Part shown: positions 37,897 to 48,605 of the stretch, one piece after another
Layout: each line of letters begins with the position of its first letter
Position numbering within the stretch: the first letter of the stretch is position 1
Assembly: GCF_041956535.1 (NCBI RefSeq)
Contig: NW_027192224.1
Coordinates: 60,195 to 124,194, forward strand
Origin: Calcarisporiella thermophila CBS 279.70
Lineage: Eukaryota; Calcarisporiellomycota
Direction: 5' to 3'
DNA length: 64,000 nucleotides
Notes under the pieces: model-generated
What the model was told of the DNA's origin: nothing
The model's database searches: none
The model's input: only the letters and a program-made list of their open reading frames with translations
Translations under genes and position numbers: made by a program

Positions 37897-39941
37897 CTAT
37901 GCGATATTGGCCGATGCGTCGACTTTTTCGCTGGCCCGAGAGGGGTCCTCCTGAGTGGCCTTGCTCACAATATTCTTGGACAGTTTATAGTGGCGAATCA
38001 AGAGACTCACCAACAAGGCGGCCAAGCAAAAGGGGATGTTGGTGATGTTGACCCACCGGATGGCTTGCACATACGAGTTCAGCACAAGAGCTTGGTGCTC
38101 CTTGGACAGACTCTGAATATACGTGTAGGATTGCTTGGCCAAGTCGACGTTGAAATTGGACGGAAGTAGCCCCGCGGCGCGTCGCGATTCAAGAGAGCTG
38201 ATGAGTGAATTGTTGAAGACAGATGATACGACCGCCGTGCCAATCATGTTGCCTGTAGAGCGGAAGAACTGGGAAAGGGCAGACACCAGGGAAACACTGA
38301 ATGACATTAAAGAAGGTTAATCCACGCGTGATATCGAGGCACAAGATGCATGCCCTAGGCCACTTACTCTTTGTAGTCCACCGCGCTCTGTGCGGCAATC
38401 AGCAAAGGCTGCATCAACATGCCTATTCCTGCACCGCCCACTATCAAATATCCAATCTCTTGCGCGCGTGTTGTGTTCTCATCAAGCAATGTCAAGAGCC
38501 CACTCCCCACTGCCATAATAGCCGTGCCTGCCCAAAACAAGAATCGATAGCGACCGGTATACGAGGTGAGGAATCCGGAAAGAATGGAGGTGAACACAAT
38601 GGCTAACATCATGGGAGCAAGCTCAAGTCCAGCCGTGGTGGGTGATTCGCCCTTGATCATCTGGAAATAGACGGTGGTGTAGAGCAGCATCCCAAAGAAG
38701 GCCGCGTTGAATAAGATGGTGGCGAGGAGAGAAGCGCTCACCGAGATATTTCTGAAAACATGGGCTAGGAACAATCGAGGAATCCATAAGTAAGATGGAG
38801 AGAGAGAGAAGAGAGGGAAGAGGGCGATAGGAGAGTTGAAAACTTCCTGAGAAGGGGGTAGGGGGGGGAGCTACTTACTTGAGACGACCGGTTCGACGGC
38901 CACCTTCATCTCAATCCAAATGAACAAGCCAAGCAAAGCAATTCCCGGGAGTAGTGTCCCAAGCACTGGGCCGCTTGACCACGCGTAGTCATTCCCACCC
39001 CAACTGATGGCGAGGAGAATGCCGACCAAGCTAATCGCCAGGACAGCACACCCATACCAATCGATGCGACCCAACTTCTCCCGGAAAGAGCCCTTCACGG
39101 CAGGGAGTCTCAGGAAAAACAGGAGAATGAGCCCGGACACCAACCCCAAGGGGGCGTTGATATAAAATGCCCAACGCCACGAGACGTGATCCGCAAATAC
39201 CCCCCCGAGCAATGGCCCGACAATCGAGGACACCGCGAATACGGCGCTGATGATGCCCTGGTATTTACCACGCTCACGGAGGGAAACAACGTCCGAGATA
39301 ATGATAACTGACATGGTCACAATGCCTCCAGCGCCGATACCAGAGACAGCACGCCCAATAATCAGCACCACCATACTGGGTGCGGCACCGCAAACGATGT
39401 TTCCAACCTCAAAGATCACAATGGCCGATAGGATGACTGTAGTAAACCAATATTACCGAGAAGAGGAGGATTAGACCAGTGACGGGTGAGCCATCTCTCT
39501 CTCATGTTTGCAATCCTACCGTTCCGCCGGCCAAATACATCCGATGCCTTCCCATACATTGGCTGGAAAATAGTCTGGGTAAGTAGGAACGCGGTGGTGA
39601 TCCATGATATCTGATTCAACGAGTTGAACTCTCCGATAATGCTGGGAATGCACGTCGAAATGATGAGGGAGTCGAGCGCAGCCAGGAAAATGGCCGCGGC
39701 AATACTAGAGAAATGCGAGGACAGAATTAACATTGCGAATGGTGAATTGCATTGCTCAATCCAATGCGCAAAACCGCATTCCTCACCCCATATACACAAT
39801 CATCAGTTGCCGGAACGGCAGGTATCTTGCCTGGGTGCCCTCTACCTGCTCCCCCACCTCCTCTTCCTCCTCTTCTCTCGGGACCCTTTTCTCGCCGATA
39901 CCGTCGCTTATAGCGGTTGCTTCAGACGCTTTATCCCCCAT
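37897..39941 (-). CDS. MFS drug:H+ antiporter, DHA2 family (14 TM)
   Basis: Five exons (39941-39787, 39704-39520, 39436-38879, 38764-38368, 38296-37897) give 564 residues. It is a predicted plasma-membrane or vacuolar proton-coupled exporter. The cytosolic N-terminus is acidic (REEEEEEVGEQVEG), then TM1 carries AAAIFLAALDSLIISTCIPS, and motif A GKASDVFGRRN lies in the TM2-3 loop. VGPLLGGVFADHVSWRWAF with INAPLG is the DHA2 motif around TM5. Further helices include FFGMLLYTTVYFQMIKG and GGAGIGMLMQPLLIAAQ, and the family-specific LSQFFRSTGNMIGTAVVSS. The start is the ATG at 39941; the frame continues upstream without another ATG. The acceptor of exon 4 (38764) is the weakest join, because the residues there (STHVFRN) vary in the family. 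It is transcribed towards the ABC transporter. Confidence 0.92.
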
Positions 39942-41548
39942 CAATGCCGGCTTCGCTGTTGGTGAATAAGAGGCACGATGCACGGGTTAGCAGTTTAATA
40001 TAAACGTGCGCTTGGCTCTTAAAATAGAGTTTTAACGGCTCTAATTTGATAATTTGGGTAATATCGGTCCATGGTCTACCATAACAGGCCACAACTATCC
40101 CTCATCACCGCAGTCCCGAAAAATACAACTAGTCAGCAAGAAAAATCTTTTTTCCGCGGGGGTGATCAGCCTTGAAAATGAGCGACTTCTCCCCAAGTTT
40201 GACCAGGCCCACGGTTGGCCCTCTCCAGCGCCATTGTCACCATCAAGGGTGGAATTCCACTTGGCCTAGCTCTGTGGATAGACCGAGTCCCGAAGCGGTT
40301 TATGGAAAGGGCAATTGCAATTCCATTTTTTCCCCCTAAACCAGAAGAGGATATATTTAAAATCCTGAGGGCTAAGTCAAAACAAAGACGTCCATCCGGA
40401 GCGAGGCGGCTACCGTGCTGGGATTTAGCCGTTTGCGCATCGAATAGAGGTACAATCGTACCTTGGCAGAGGATACTCTATTAGAGTTGGTAGAGGGGGA
40501 TTCGCAGCTTTTTCTCACAAAATTTAGTGACCTTAATCCTAAACCAGTTGGCCATGTTAATCTCGCGATAGTACCATCATGAAGCTTGTTGCGTGTTTCA
40601 CACCCACAATCGTATATCGAAACTACTACGCTAGGAGTCTCCTCCATGCTGGCTGGGAGAGGGTCCCTTCTGCAATGGTATTCCTCTACACGACCGATTG
40701 ACCTCTCGGCTCGTCGGCTCAATATTGCAACCCAATAGCCAATAACGGGGCGGAATCCCGGTTTCAACGAAGGAATCTCCTAGCTAGGCCAGCCCTAGAA
40801 CGTCACTGTTGGTTTATTTTTGGAAAACGGGGAAGAGTCTCTAGAACGGCAACTTGCCTATCTCCAGGCCCGCTCTAAGCAATGGATGCCAACCATAATT
40901 TAGCTCCGTTGGTGCTCAAACCTGCTGGGAAATCGACCAACCGACTCCGGATTCGCCCATTTCTCCTATTCGGTCCACGGCCCACAACCTTAGTAGCCAG
41001 AGGGGGCAAGAGACTAGATTCGGAGGAACGGAGCCAAGCTTTACACAAGATTTGGCCGCTCTCTCAATTGAGCCGGAGTATTTGGGCCGATACTAAACTG
41101 CTTTCATCCCCTCAGGGGGAAGAGTGAAGCTTTTTAAGGTGACTTTGGGCAGAACTCTGCAGAGACACAAGATCGAGGTATCAAATCATATATAAACAAT
41201 AGTAACCTTGCGTTCCATCGGAGTTGAAATACGTGCAGAAAAGTAGAGAATAAATACATACTATATAGGGATGAGACCATAAATAATGTTTAAGTGTAGA
41301 AACCCTAGCGGAGGAAGTGTGTGTGGGGGGGGGAGCTGCTAAGGCTAGTCAAGAAAGAGATGATAAAAGTGACAGGGATCTAAACAGTATATCAGCCGAT
41401 ACAACACCGTGGTGGATGAGATGTAGAGTTGAAATATAAAAGGCTTGGGGGAGGAGATGGGGAGTGTAAAAGAACATACAAGAAAACAATTAATTACAAC
41501 AGGATCGATTGAATTTTGCAATTCCAAGCCGTCAATATGTTTTAAATA
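39942..41548. other. Gene-free 1.6 kb, possibly degraded sequence
   Basis: No frame over about 130 codons, and those that exist overlap on both strands. Base composition is more balanced than in ordinary intergenic DNA of this window, with many CpG-containing words, which could reflect a decayed coding or mobile sequence. No reverse transcriptase, integrase, transposase, terminal repeat or target duplication was recognised. It lies upstream of the MFS gene and downstream of ATE1. Confidence 0.5.
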
Positions 41549-43397
41549 CTAGAACTTTAGATTCACTATCATCCGGTTGGCCAGGTCTCTTCCAACGACG
41601 CAATAGTATTCCATGATGGCATTACGGATCTCTTCTGAGATACGGAAATGAGGCGTTGCGGTGACGGGCCACAGTTTACCGCCGTAGATGGCCCTGACCC
41701 CCCGCAAATCTTCCGTGGTGACCGTGGCTGGATCTAGAACTCCCGGTGGCAGGGGGCCGATCTGCCTCTCCTCCTCAAAATCCCCATCCTCTTCCTCCTC
41801 TTCTTCCTCCTCTTCGCTATTGGCGACGGATTCAAGCTCTGCCTCCTCATCCTCTTTCCCCAACATTCTCGTATCCTCTTCTGAACGGCCAACTTTTTCT
41901 GGCCCTGCAACATCCTTGGTTTGTGTTGCTCTCTTCTCCGTTTCCTTCCCTTTTGTCGTATCGCCCATCTGTCTATGACCTGCAGCAACCACTTCCCCGT
42001 TCGACCCTGCTTTTCCCCCGGAGTTTCCCTGCTGCTCTATGCTCAAGTTATTGGTGCTCCCCGGATGTTCACCCTGGTCGCCATCAGGCCCCTTCAATAT
42101 ACTCGAAAACTCAGCATAATGCTTGGACTCCAATAGGGGCAAACAGCGCACGTAGGGGGCCCACTGATACGTCTCTGGATCTAATAAATCCGACGGGGAA
42201 TATTCCGCCTTATATCTCATTTTCGGGCAACGGTGGATGTAGAATCCCATGTAATACCACTGCAGGCCGGGCACCCGAGCGTACAAAGACCTAGCCATCG
42301 CGATCTCGCGAAGGGCACTGTATTTCCCGAGCGAGAGGTGGGAAAAATCTGGGTCGTAGAAGAAGTAAACCGACGAGACGCAGGCGGGAAGGATGTCAAG
42401 GACGGCCACGGCAATGAGGCGACCATCGAGACGGTAGGTTTGGTGAAATGAGCCGTAGCCGGGCGTTATGCTCCCCTTTGTGCCGGTAGGGAAGTCCTCC
42501 GGGATGAGGGGCGAATCAACAAGGAAGTTGTAAAAGCCCTCCTTGCGTACGCGAGAGGGGGGATCGTGATGCACGGCGATCTGATACTTGCTGTAGACTT
42601 CGAATTTCTCGTCAGAGTAGGAGGCGGGCTCTAGGCATATCTTTGTGGTTTAAATTAGCATGATAGGATTGGTTGATTATCAGTGCGCTAGACTTCTTAT
42701 TAAAAGACCTGATCCAAACCCACCTCGAACGGATGTTCCGAATCCGGCTCGCCCTCTACCTTCCTCAGAAGCTCAATCCACTCAGGCAGGCTGCCCACAC
42801 CATCGCCGTTTTCCTCCCTCGCGTCAGCGCCCACAACATCAGTGTCCGACAACCGGTGTTTTCTCTTTCGGAGTCTCTCGTCCCCTATTGGCCGCTTCCC
42901 CCGCACATACTTGTTGAACTTCCCGATGATTTTCTTCTGGGATTTCGATGGCGAAAACCGCGTCGAGTCGAGTCGAATAGTGTACTGAGGACAACAACTA
43001 TCGCGTAGATTTGGTTTGTATATGTAGCATCCGGATCTGTTCGCGCATCCCAAGCGATATTAAATAAAGAAATCATGTTCGTGAGAGGATGATCATTCGA
43101 GCATGATCCACGTAGAGCAATCACAGGACACTCACCTTCTCCATCCTCGATCTATCAAACATTGATAATCCTGATGCCCGGCATCGTATAAGGCGAACAC
43201 AATGGAAGAAGAGAGCTAAGCTAAGGCTCTAAAAATAGACACATCGAAACGGCACCATTGTTCCTTACCATGCAGGTCAAATACATGGCCACCATGCCAT
43301 AGGTCCGAGAGCTGGATTTCCCCTTACAATAGCCGCAGTTGGACACCCCGTATCCACTGGGCATTACGACTGACACGGAAATAGAGGGACGCGACAT
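41549..43397 (-). CDS. ATE1: Arginyl-tRNA-protein transferase (N-end rule)
   Basis: Four exons (43397-43269, 43170-43136, 43036-42709, 42640-41549) give 527 residues. ATE1 transfers arginine from Arg-tRNA to N-terminal Asp/Glu of proteins, marking them for the Arg/N-degron pathway. The N-terminal domain has the conserved cysteines NCGYCKG (Cys21, Cys24) and DSCCPQY (Cys69, Cys70), plus [19 protein letters not shown] formed across two splices. The transferase region includes [66 protein letters not shown] and [22 protein letters not shown] disordered insertion with a run of nine or more glutamates precedes the conserved LPPGVLDP. Exon 2 is only 35 nt. The intron 3 donor (CAG|GTCTTT) is weak but is required by the family sequence. 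Confidence 0.95.
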
Positions 43398-45346
43398 GCT
43401 GATCTCGGGAGCCGATACGGCGGAGCCTTATGTAACACGTGAAGAGTTTCGAGCAAGCTGCTGATTAATAATCGGGAGACAAGAAAGCGAAGGATTCAGA
43501 CGATTAGCCTTGGAATGCTCCTCGACATACTGGGGGGAGGGGGTGGGGGGAGAGAAGAGGAGATGAGAATCGACGAAGCTGGAGCAGCTCTATTCTCTTA
43601 GGAGGGGCGAACAGGCTTTGCGAATTCAAACTCTGTGCTGCGCCAGAGGATCAAAGACCAGCAATCAATGCGCAGGAGCTTCTTTTTCCCCTTTTCTGAT
43701 CTTGCTTTAAGGTTCGGCGGGATGGGATGCTGGCAGAGAGAACACGGGCAACGCAGCCTTAGTCACAATAGGAGTCATGCATCTGCGCAAGCATCCTCTG
43801 TCCACGATGCATCGGCCGGCCCAATGAGTAAGGCGACGGGCCCGATCCTCATCGAATCCCCCGCGAATCGGCCGCGCCGCCCCACCCCGGCGGAAGCGCA
43901 GCGTTCCCTCCATCCAAGGTCGGCGGAGCAAAGCTTGTTTTCTTCCCTGAACCTAGCGCGAACCTCGATCCAGATGCGCGCAACCGCCGTGGAGTTGGGG
44001 CTCCGACCACGAGCTTAACCTCAGGCACAGCACCGCCATTGTGGAGATCGGGCCCAACCGGCTGCGTTTGGGTTCTCCATCCGCCTGAGGGCCTTCCCCC
44101 ACACTCAACCCTAACCTTGAGGCAGAGCCGCCCCCTTCACCCCAGGCTATCGGACCTCGCGCCTTCGCCGCTTTTGTTCCATATATGTCAAGCGAGGATT
44201 CCTCGTTGCATGCTGCACTCATTGATAAGCCATCCTCCTCTAGGACCAACCGGGGGCGGATGCCTTCGCCTTCCCTTCTCCCTCTTGCCGTAATCAAGCA
44301 GCTCCTCTACAATGAGGCATCTGACAGGCAAGCCCATTTCAGGTCGAAATGCCGCTTTTCCAAGCAGCTGTTCTGGTCACTTTAGTACGGAGGCATCATC
44401 ATCGCTTGACCATGGTTGCTTCCCATCACCCAGTGCAATAGTGAAGCGTGGCTGTAGCAGCTTGCAAATTAGAACCTCCTCCATTTGTAATGCCCTAGTG
44501 GCGCGCGCGGACATCGACTGACATTTGCACTGAGAATAGGAGACATGTGGTAATGTTAAGTCGTATGCTCGTCACAGAGTACCATAGCTGTTTTCCGGCT
44601 TTGGTGAGCTGAGCTCGAGATTCTTAAAGGCCCACAATATTCGTGGCATACAATGACTATATGCATGAAAGCACCGATAAAATTGGATTGTTTCAACTAA
44701 TTCAATTGATTTTTTTTGTCTGGCTCATGAATGTTTGTGGTTGGAGCATACTCGTCAGACCAGCCATTCAATTGTATGTACAAATTTCAGGAGATTCATC
44801 TCAGAACAAGAACGCCGTTACATCATGTCTTTTTTTCAAAAATATTCATTCTCCCTCACTGGTGCTCTTTCTCGTTTGCTTTTCATCTAATTCACAAGTG
44901 CGCCACTGCACCCTCCTTAGCATAACGGCAATCGACATAGAGTTGTAAAGAGTTCGCCCTGCAGCCATCACGATGGCGGAGCACGCAAATCCAAGCATGC
45001 ATGCGATAATAACTAAGCAGCGTGTTGTGGGATAATATCTTCACTGATCTAGGCCAATCTCTCGCCTCGATCTCTCCTCTCATCCCGCCTTGGCTGCATA
45101 GACGCACTCCCCGTCGCCGATGAATTTCCAAGCCGCCGTGGTGGTTTATTGGACCAACCCTTTTTTATCTTGCTTTCTTTCTATAATTAGGGCGGTTGTT
45201 TATTGAGACACAATCAGGCGGAGAAGGTGGGCCACGTTCGGGAATCAACGCCCGGATGAAGAACAATACAAAGCCAAACCCAGCTTGTTTTACCCGACCG
45301 GTTTGGATACAGCGAGGGTGCAGAGATTTTCGCAACCGCCAGGCGC
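43398..45346. other. Gene-free 1.9 kb including a GC-rich, guanine-run segment
   Basis: Upstream of ATE1 (minus) and downstream of the nine-exon gene (minus). 43500-44300 is GC-rich and holds overlapping open frames on both strands, as expected for GC-rich sequence lacking stops. One plus-strand frame (43635-44018) and others at 44039-44948 encode low-complexity Pro/Ser/Arg-rich peptides with no recognisable domain or splice partners. A guanine-run element lies at 43532-43550. I can support no gene here. Confidence 0.5.
43532..43550 (+). repeat. Guanine-run element (potential G-quadruplex) upstream of ATE1
   Basis: Runs of six, five and six guanines separated by single A and T bases on the plus strand, 135-153 bp upstream of the ATE1 start (minus-strand gene). 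Such a sequence can supply four G-tracts. The cytosine-rich strand is the ATE1 sense strand. Confidence 0.55.
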
Positions 45347-47210
45347 TTAGCTTTCAAGGCATCTCTCTGCCCACTCTTGCACATATTCCTCACTCCCCTT
45401 GACCCGACTTCTCACCATGTTCACAATATCCTCCCTATATTTCAATGCTTTCGATGGCCAAGTCGTCAGCGCCCGAGCCAGCTCGTCTAAGAAGAAGTAG
45501 CGAGTATTGTCCCAAAACTTTCCCTCGGTAGGAAAAAATTCGAAGGACTGGAGGTGGCCATCAGAAAACAAGTGGATTTGCGTTATCGCGAGTGCGCGAA
45601 AGATGGTATAATACTCCGGATTCTAAAAGGACATGATTCCAGATGTCATTAAACTAGAAACCCCACTCCATCGACCTTGACTACTACCTTAAGCTCATTG
45701 GCCTCACACGCTCTTATGACCCACCATACACGGGGCATAACGCGTGGATGCAGGGCAGGCGGAGCGAACATTGCAATATGGATCAAATTAAGAATACATT
45801 GCCAACGCACTCCCACTTCCAAGGCAAAAAACTCTTCGGTTAAACTGGCCTCAGATGGGTGATTCGAGGCGGGGGATGGGGATACTTGGCGAAAGATCCG
45901 TCCTACGAACCCCGGAAGTTCCAACTGAGGGACACCAAGGAGAAGGGTCAAAATAGCCCCAACATCATCTCAAAAGGATAGGCACCCACCTTGTTGACAT
46001 CTGCGGGCTCGAGGAACCTCGATCTCACTAGTTGGCGAAGCACCAACGACATCGGTACAGGGTATTCGAACGTATAAAGAGCCATGCTGCCTTACAAACT
46101 AGCATTGAGCGCACATATTCAATGGATGAGAAGATAAAAAAAAAGGGTACGAACGCTAGATAAAAATGCTCGAGCCCTAACATGTACTCCTTCGATTCGA
46201 CCTGTTAAATCATTGAAAAGTTTCAGCGGAGGAAAATCCGATGGTCTATTTTGACTTTATACCAGGTCGGCAATCTTGGAGGCAGCGCTGGAATAAGTGG
46301 TAGGGTGTTCGACTACTTGCTGCAATACCATCCACAGTGCTTTCGACCTATACGAACCAGCCAAAGCAGTAGATCGTTTCGTCAGTATCTTACCTAAAGA
46401 GGTCCAAGAACGCAAAAAAAAAATATCGGTAGAAAGTTCGACCCTTCACTTTACTTACGCATCAACAAGCTCATTTCTAGCGCAGTGGCGGGTAATATTA
46501 TACTTGGTCATAAACCACTCCATCACGCGGCCGATTTCGATGTCTTCCATTTCAATCGTTCTCAGCTAAAAGCGCGAGCAAGATAAAGTCACGGTTATTG
46601 TTTTCTTATGGCCAAAGAGATGAGATTTCACCAACATTACCAACTTAATTTTTCGACCCATTGTTTCCTTGAACCCCTCCAGATTCTCAAACTCATTCTG
46701 TATTAATTTCAGTATCCAGAGCAGCACATTCTTGGGGGTTGAAATCTCCAAAAACCGATTGAGGAGGGAGAATACCTGAAACCGCAAGGGATCTAATCAA
46801 AACATAATGCTGATAAGATTGAACCTATAAGCAACCGTCCCCAAAGAGAAAAGATTTACAGTCAGGCCCGCCATAGTGGATGAGTTGGGTTAAAATGGGT
46901 TCAAATCGATCCGGTTGCAGGGAAATTCGCAGGTACGGATCAAGAATTTCAAGGAAGCATTGAGTGTTTTCCAACACGGCGTTACTGTCACCTCCTGTGC
47001 TTGTGATAAGGTATAAGAGAGCCCCGGTCCAATCCCTCACATCCCTCTACAATCGAGAAAATTAGTACTGCTGACTGGAGTGCAACCAAAAAAGCACCAA
47101 TGTTGACCTTGATGTTGAGCTGGCTTAAGGCTGTGGAGACAAAGGGCGAATCATTTTCTAAATGACTCATGAGGACCCGAAGGGCTTCTTCGCGCATTGA
47201 ATTCGAATGA
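45347..47210 (-). CDS. Unrecognised helical protein, nine exons resolved, 5' end unresolved
   Basis: Nine consecutive exons join cleanly: 47210-47108, 47046-46836, 46792-46641, 46565-46459, 46347-46263, 46201-46155, 46086-45990, 45924-45688, 45622-45347, giving at least 437 residues. The protein is leucine-rich and almost wholly helical (EALRVLMSHLENDS, DWTGALLYLITS, FSLLNRFLEIS, WILKLIQNEFENL, ASKALWMVLQQVVEHP, MSLVLRQLVRSRFLEPADV, WQCILNLIHIAMF), like a HEAT/ARM-type scaffold. I do not recognise the family. An upstream coding-like stretch (about 47390-47283; contains LTEWAPVPDLLGL) is in a plausible frame, but the obvious donor would shift phase by one base, so the true start is not given. 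The start coordinate listed is the first secure exon edge. Confidence 0.6.
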
Positions 47211-47613
47211 CTAAAGAAATAGAATCGTGGTGTGGAGATAGGAAATATTGAAAAGGAGTTAATGGCGAGAGTGGCTTAACTAATGAAAATCTCCCCATTC
47301 AGTATGAATGGCTTCCTTGGACTAGTTCGAGTCAAACCGAGTAAATCGGGGACGGGAGCCCACTCGGTGAGGCTTGTAGCGACGAATTGTGTGCGAGGGT
47401 TTGAGTTCGGGTCTTTGGTTAATTATTCCATACTCGTCCCAACGGATGGCCTGCGTTCTCTACATCACCAATGCTCTCCACCACAGCCATTATCATCACC
47501 CATCCTGTACCTATAAATACTTTGTATTTTGCATCCATCTGCTCGGATGCGTCTCTGTAAGTCGTGAAGACCTCGTGCGCGCATTTCCACTGCTCTCCGC
47601 TCCCCCCGCAACT

Positions 47614-47826
47614 ATGTTGGCGCTAGCATTTCCTTTTAGCACGGCCACCACGCTAACCCAACGGATTTGCTCTGTTCTGAAAAAGAGCTCAGCTAGTCGC
47701 ACATCCCCAGCCCACCCAGACCCTTGGGACCAGTATATCGACCAACTCGAGAGAAACCCTATCTTCGTAATAGAATTTAGGCAGGCCGCTACTTTGAAAC
47801 GCAAGCAAAAATCACCAAAGCACTAG
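47614..47826 (+). CDS. Possible 70-residue mitochondrial protein
   Basis: An ATG-started frame of 70 residues. Its first 30 residues (MLALAFPFSTATTLTQRICS then VLKKSSASRTS) lack acids and look like a mitochondrial presequence. The rest is compact and non-repetitive (HPDPWDQYIDQLERNPIFVI), ending in a basic KRKQKSPKH tail. That looks more like a real small protein than chance translation, but I recognise no family. The frame is open upstream to 47389 without evidence of splicing. It lies head-to-head with the nine-exon gene, and a 97-codon antisense frame overlaps it. Confidence 0.35.
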   Translation: MLALAFPFSTATTLTQRICSVLKKSSASRTSPAHPDPWDQYIDQLERNPIFVIEFRQAATLKRKQKSPKH

Positions 47827-48605
47827 TCGGAGCGCCAAAGGACTCTTAATTTATCCCTCTTGTTCATCAGATGCACACGCTCCTGTTGACATCTTTGTAT
47901 ATCACTGTTATCTTACGATCCGAGCCACTAAGTATATTGCTTGTTTGGCTCAGTCTCCGTTATAACCTTTATTTAAGTTAAATTTCACTTATTCTCCTTA
48001 ATAAACTATGGATATTACCCGGATGGGATAGGCATGAACAGCCAGGGTCCGACAGAAAGACTTGAATATCGTCTGATGTTAAAGCAGTAAAAAGAGCCAA
48101 ACCGCCTTAGCTTTTATTTGCAGTAACATTAGAGTTGACAGAGATGGTTGTTTTTTGGAGCGAATTTCATCTCAAGAAGGAATCATATTGTGTCGGAAAG
48201 TCCGAGGTCCCCCTTGCAAGAAGGATATGGGGATATGGGATTGCTCTCTGTGAAAGTGCAATTGGGATTATCTACCCGTTGCCTAGTTCTGCAAGGTTTT
48301 TACAGGGATAGAGATAAATGACTTAGTGAGGGACTTTAATATGGAGGTTTATTTGGAAATGGATCAGATGATTCAAGATGAACATCGATCTGTTGAGATA
48401 AAGTCTACATAGGGTAATGTGTTGGTCGATTTCTTCTATTCGCTTAATCTCGCTAGAGAGGTCTGCAATAATAAAGCAGAACGATTCTAATTAACAGCGA
48501 AGATGAATTCACTGAAAACAGAGCTATCCAAAGGAAATTACAAATCGAGCTCAAAGAGTTTTACAACGAAAATATCTCGACTCGTCAGTACGATCGAGGG
48601 TCGTG
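47827..48605. other. Intergenic region, no gene seen
   Basis: About 780 bp between the small plus-strand frame and the 3' end of the minus-strand carboxylesterase. No coding signal, repeat or RNA gene was noted. Confidence 0.5.

Noticed and set aside
43635-44018. 127-codon plus-strand frame as a gene
   Set aside because: Arg/Ser/Pro-rich chance composition in GC-rich DNA, no domain, no splice partners, overlapped by antisense frames.
45347-47210. Identity of the nine-exon protein as the elongation factor subunit NELF-C/D
   Set aside because: Only a few short leucine-rich resemblances in the wrong order; not enough to name it.
47511-47804. 97-codon minus-strand frame as a 5' exon of the nine-exon gene
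   Set aside because: No splice path joins it in frame to the next exon and its composition is not like the rest of the protein.
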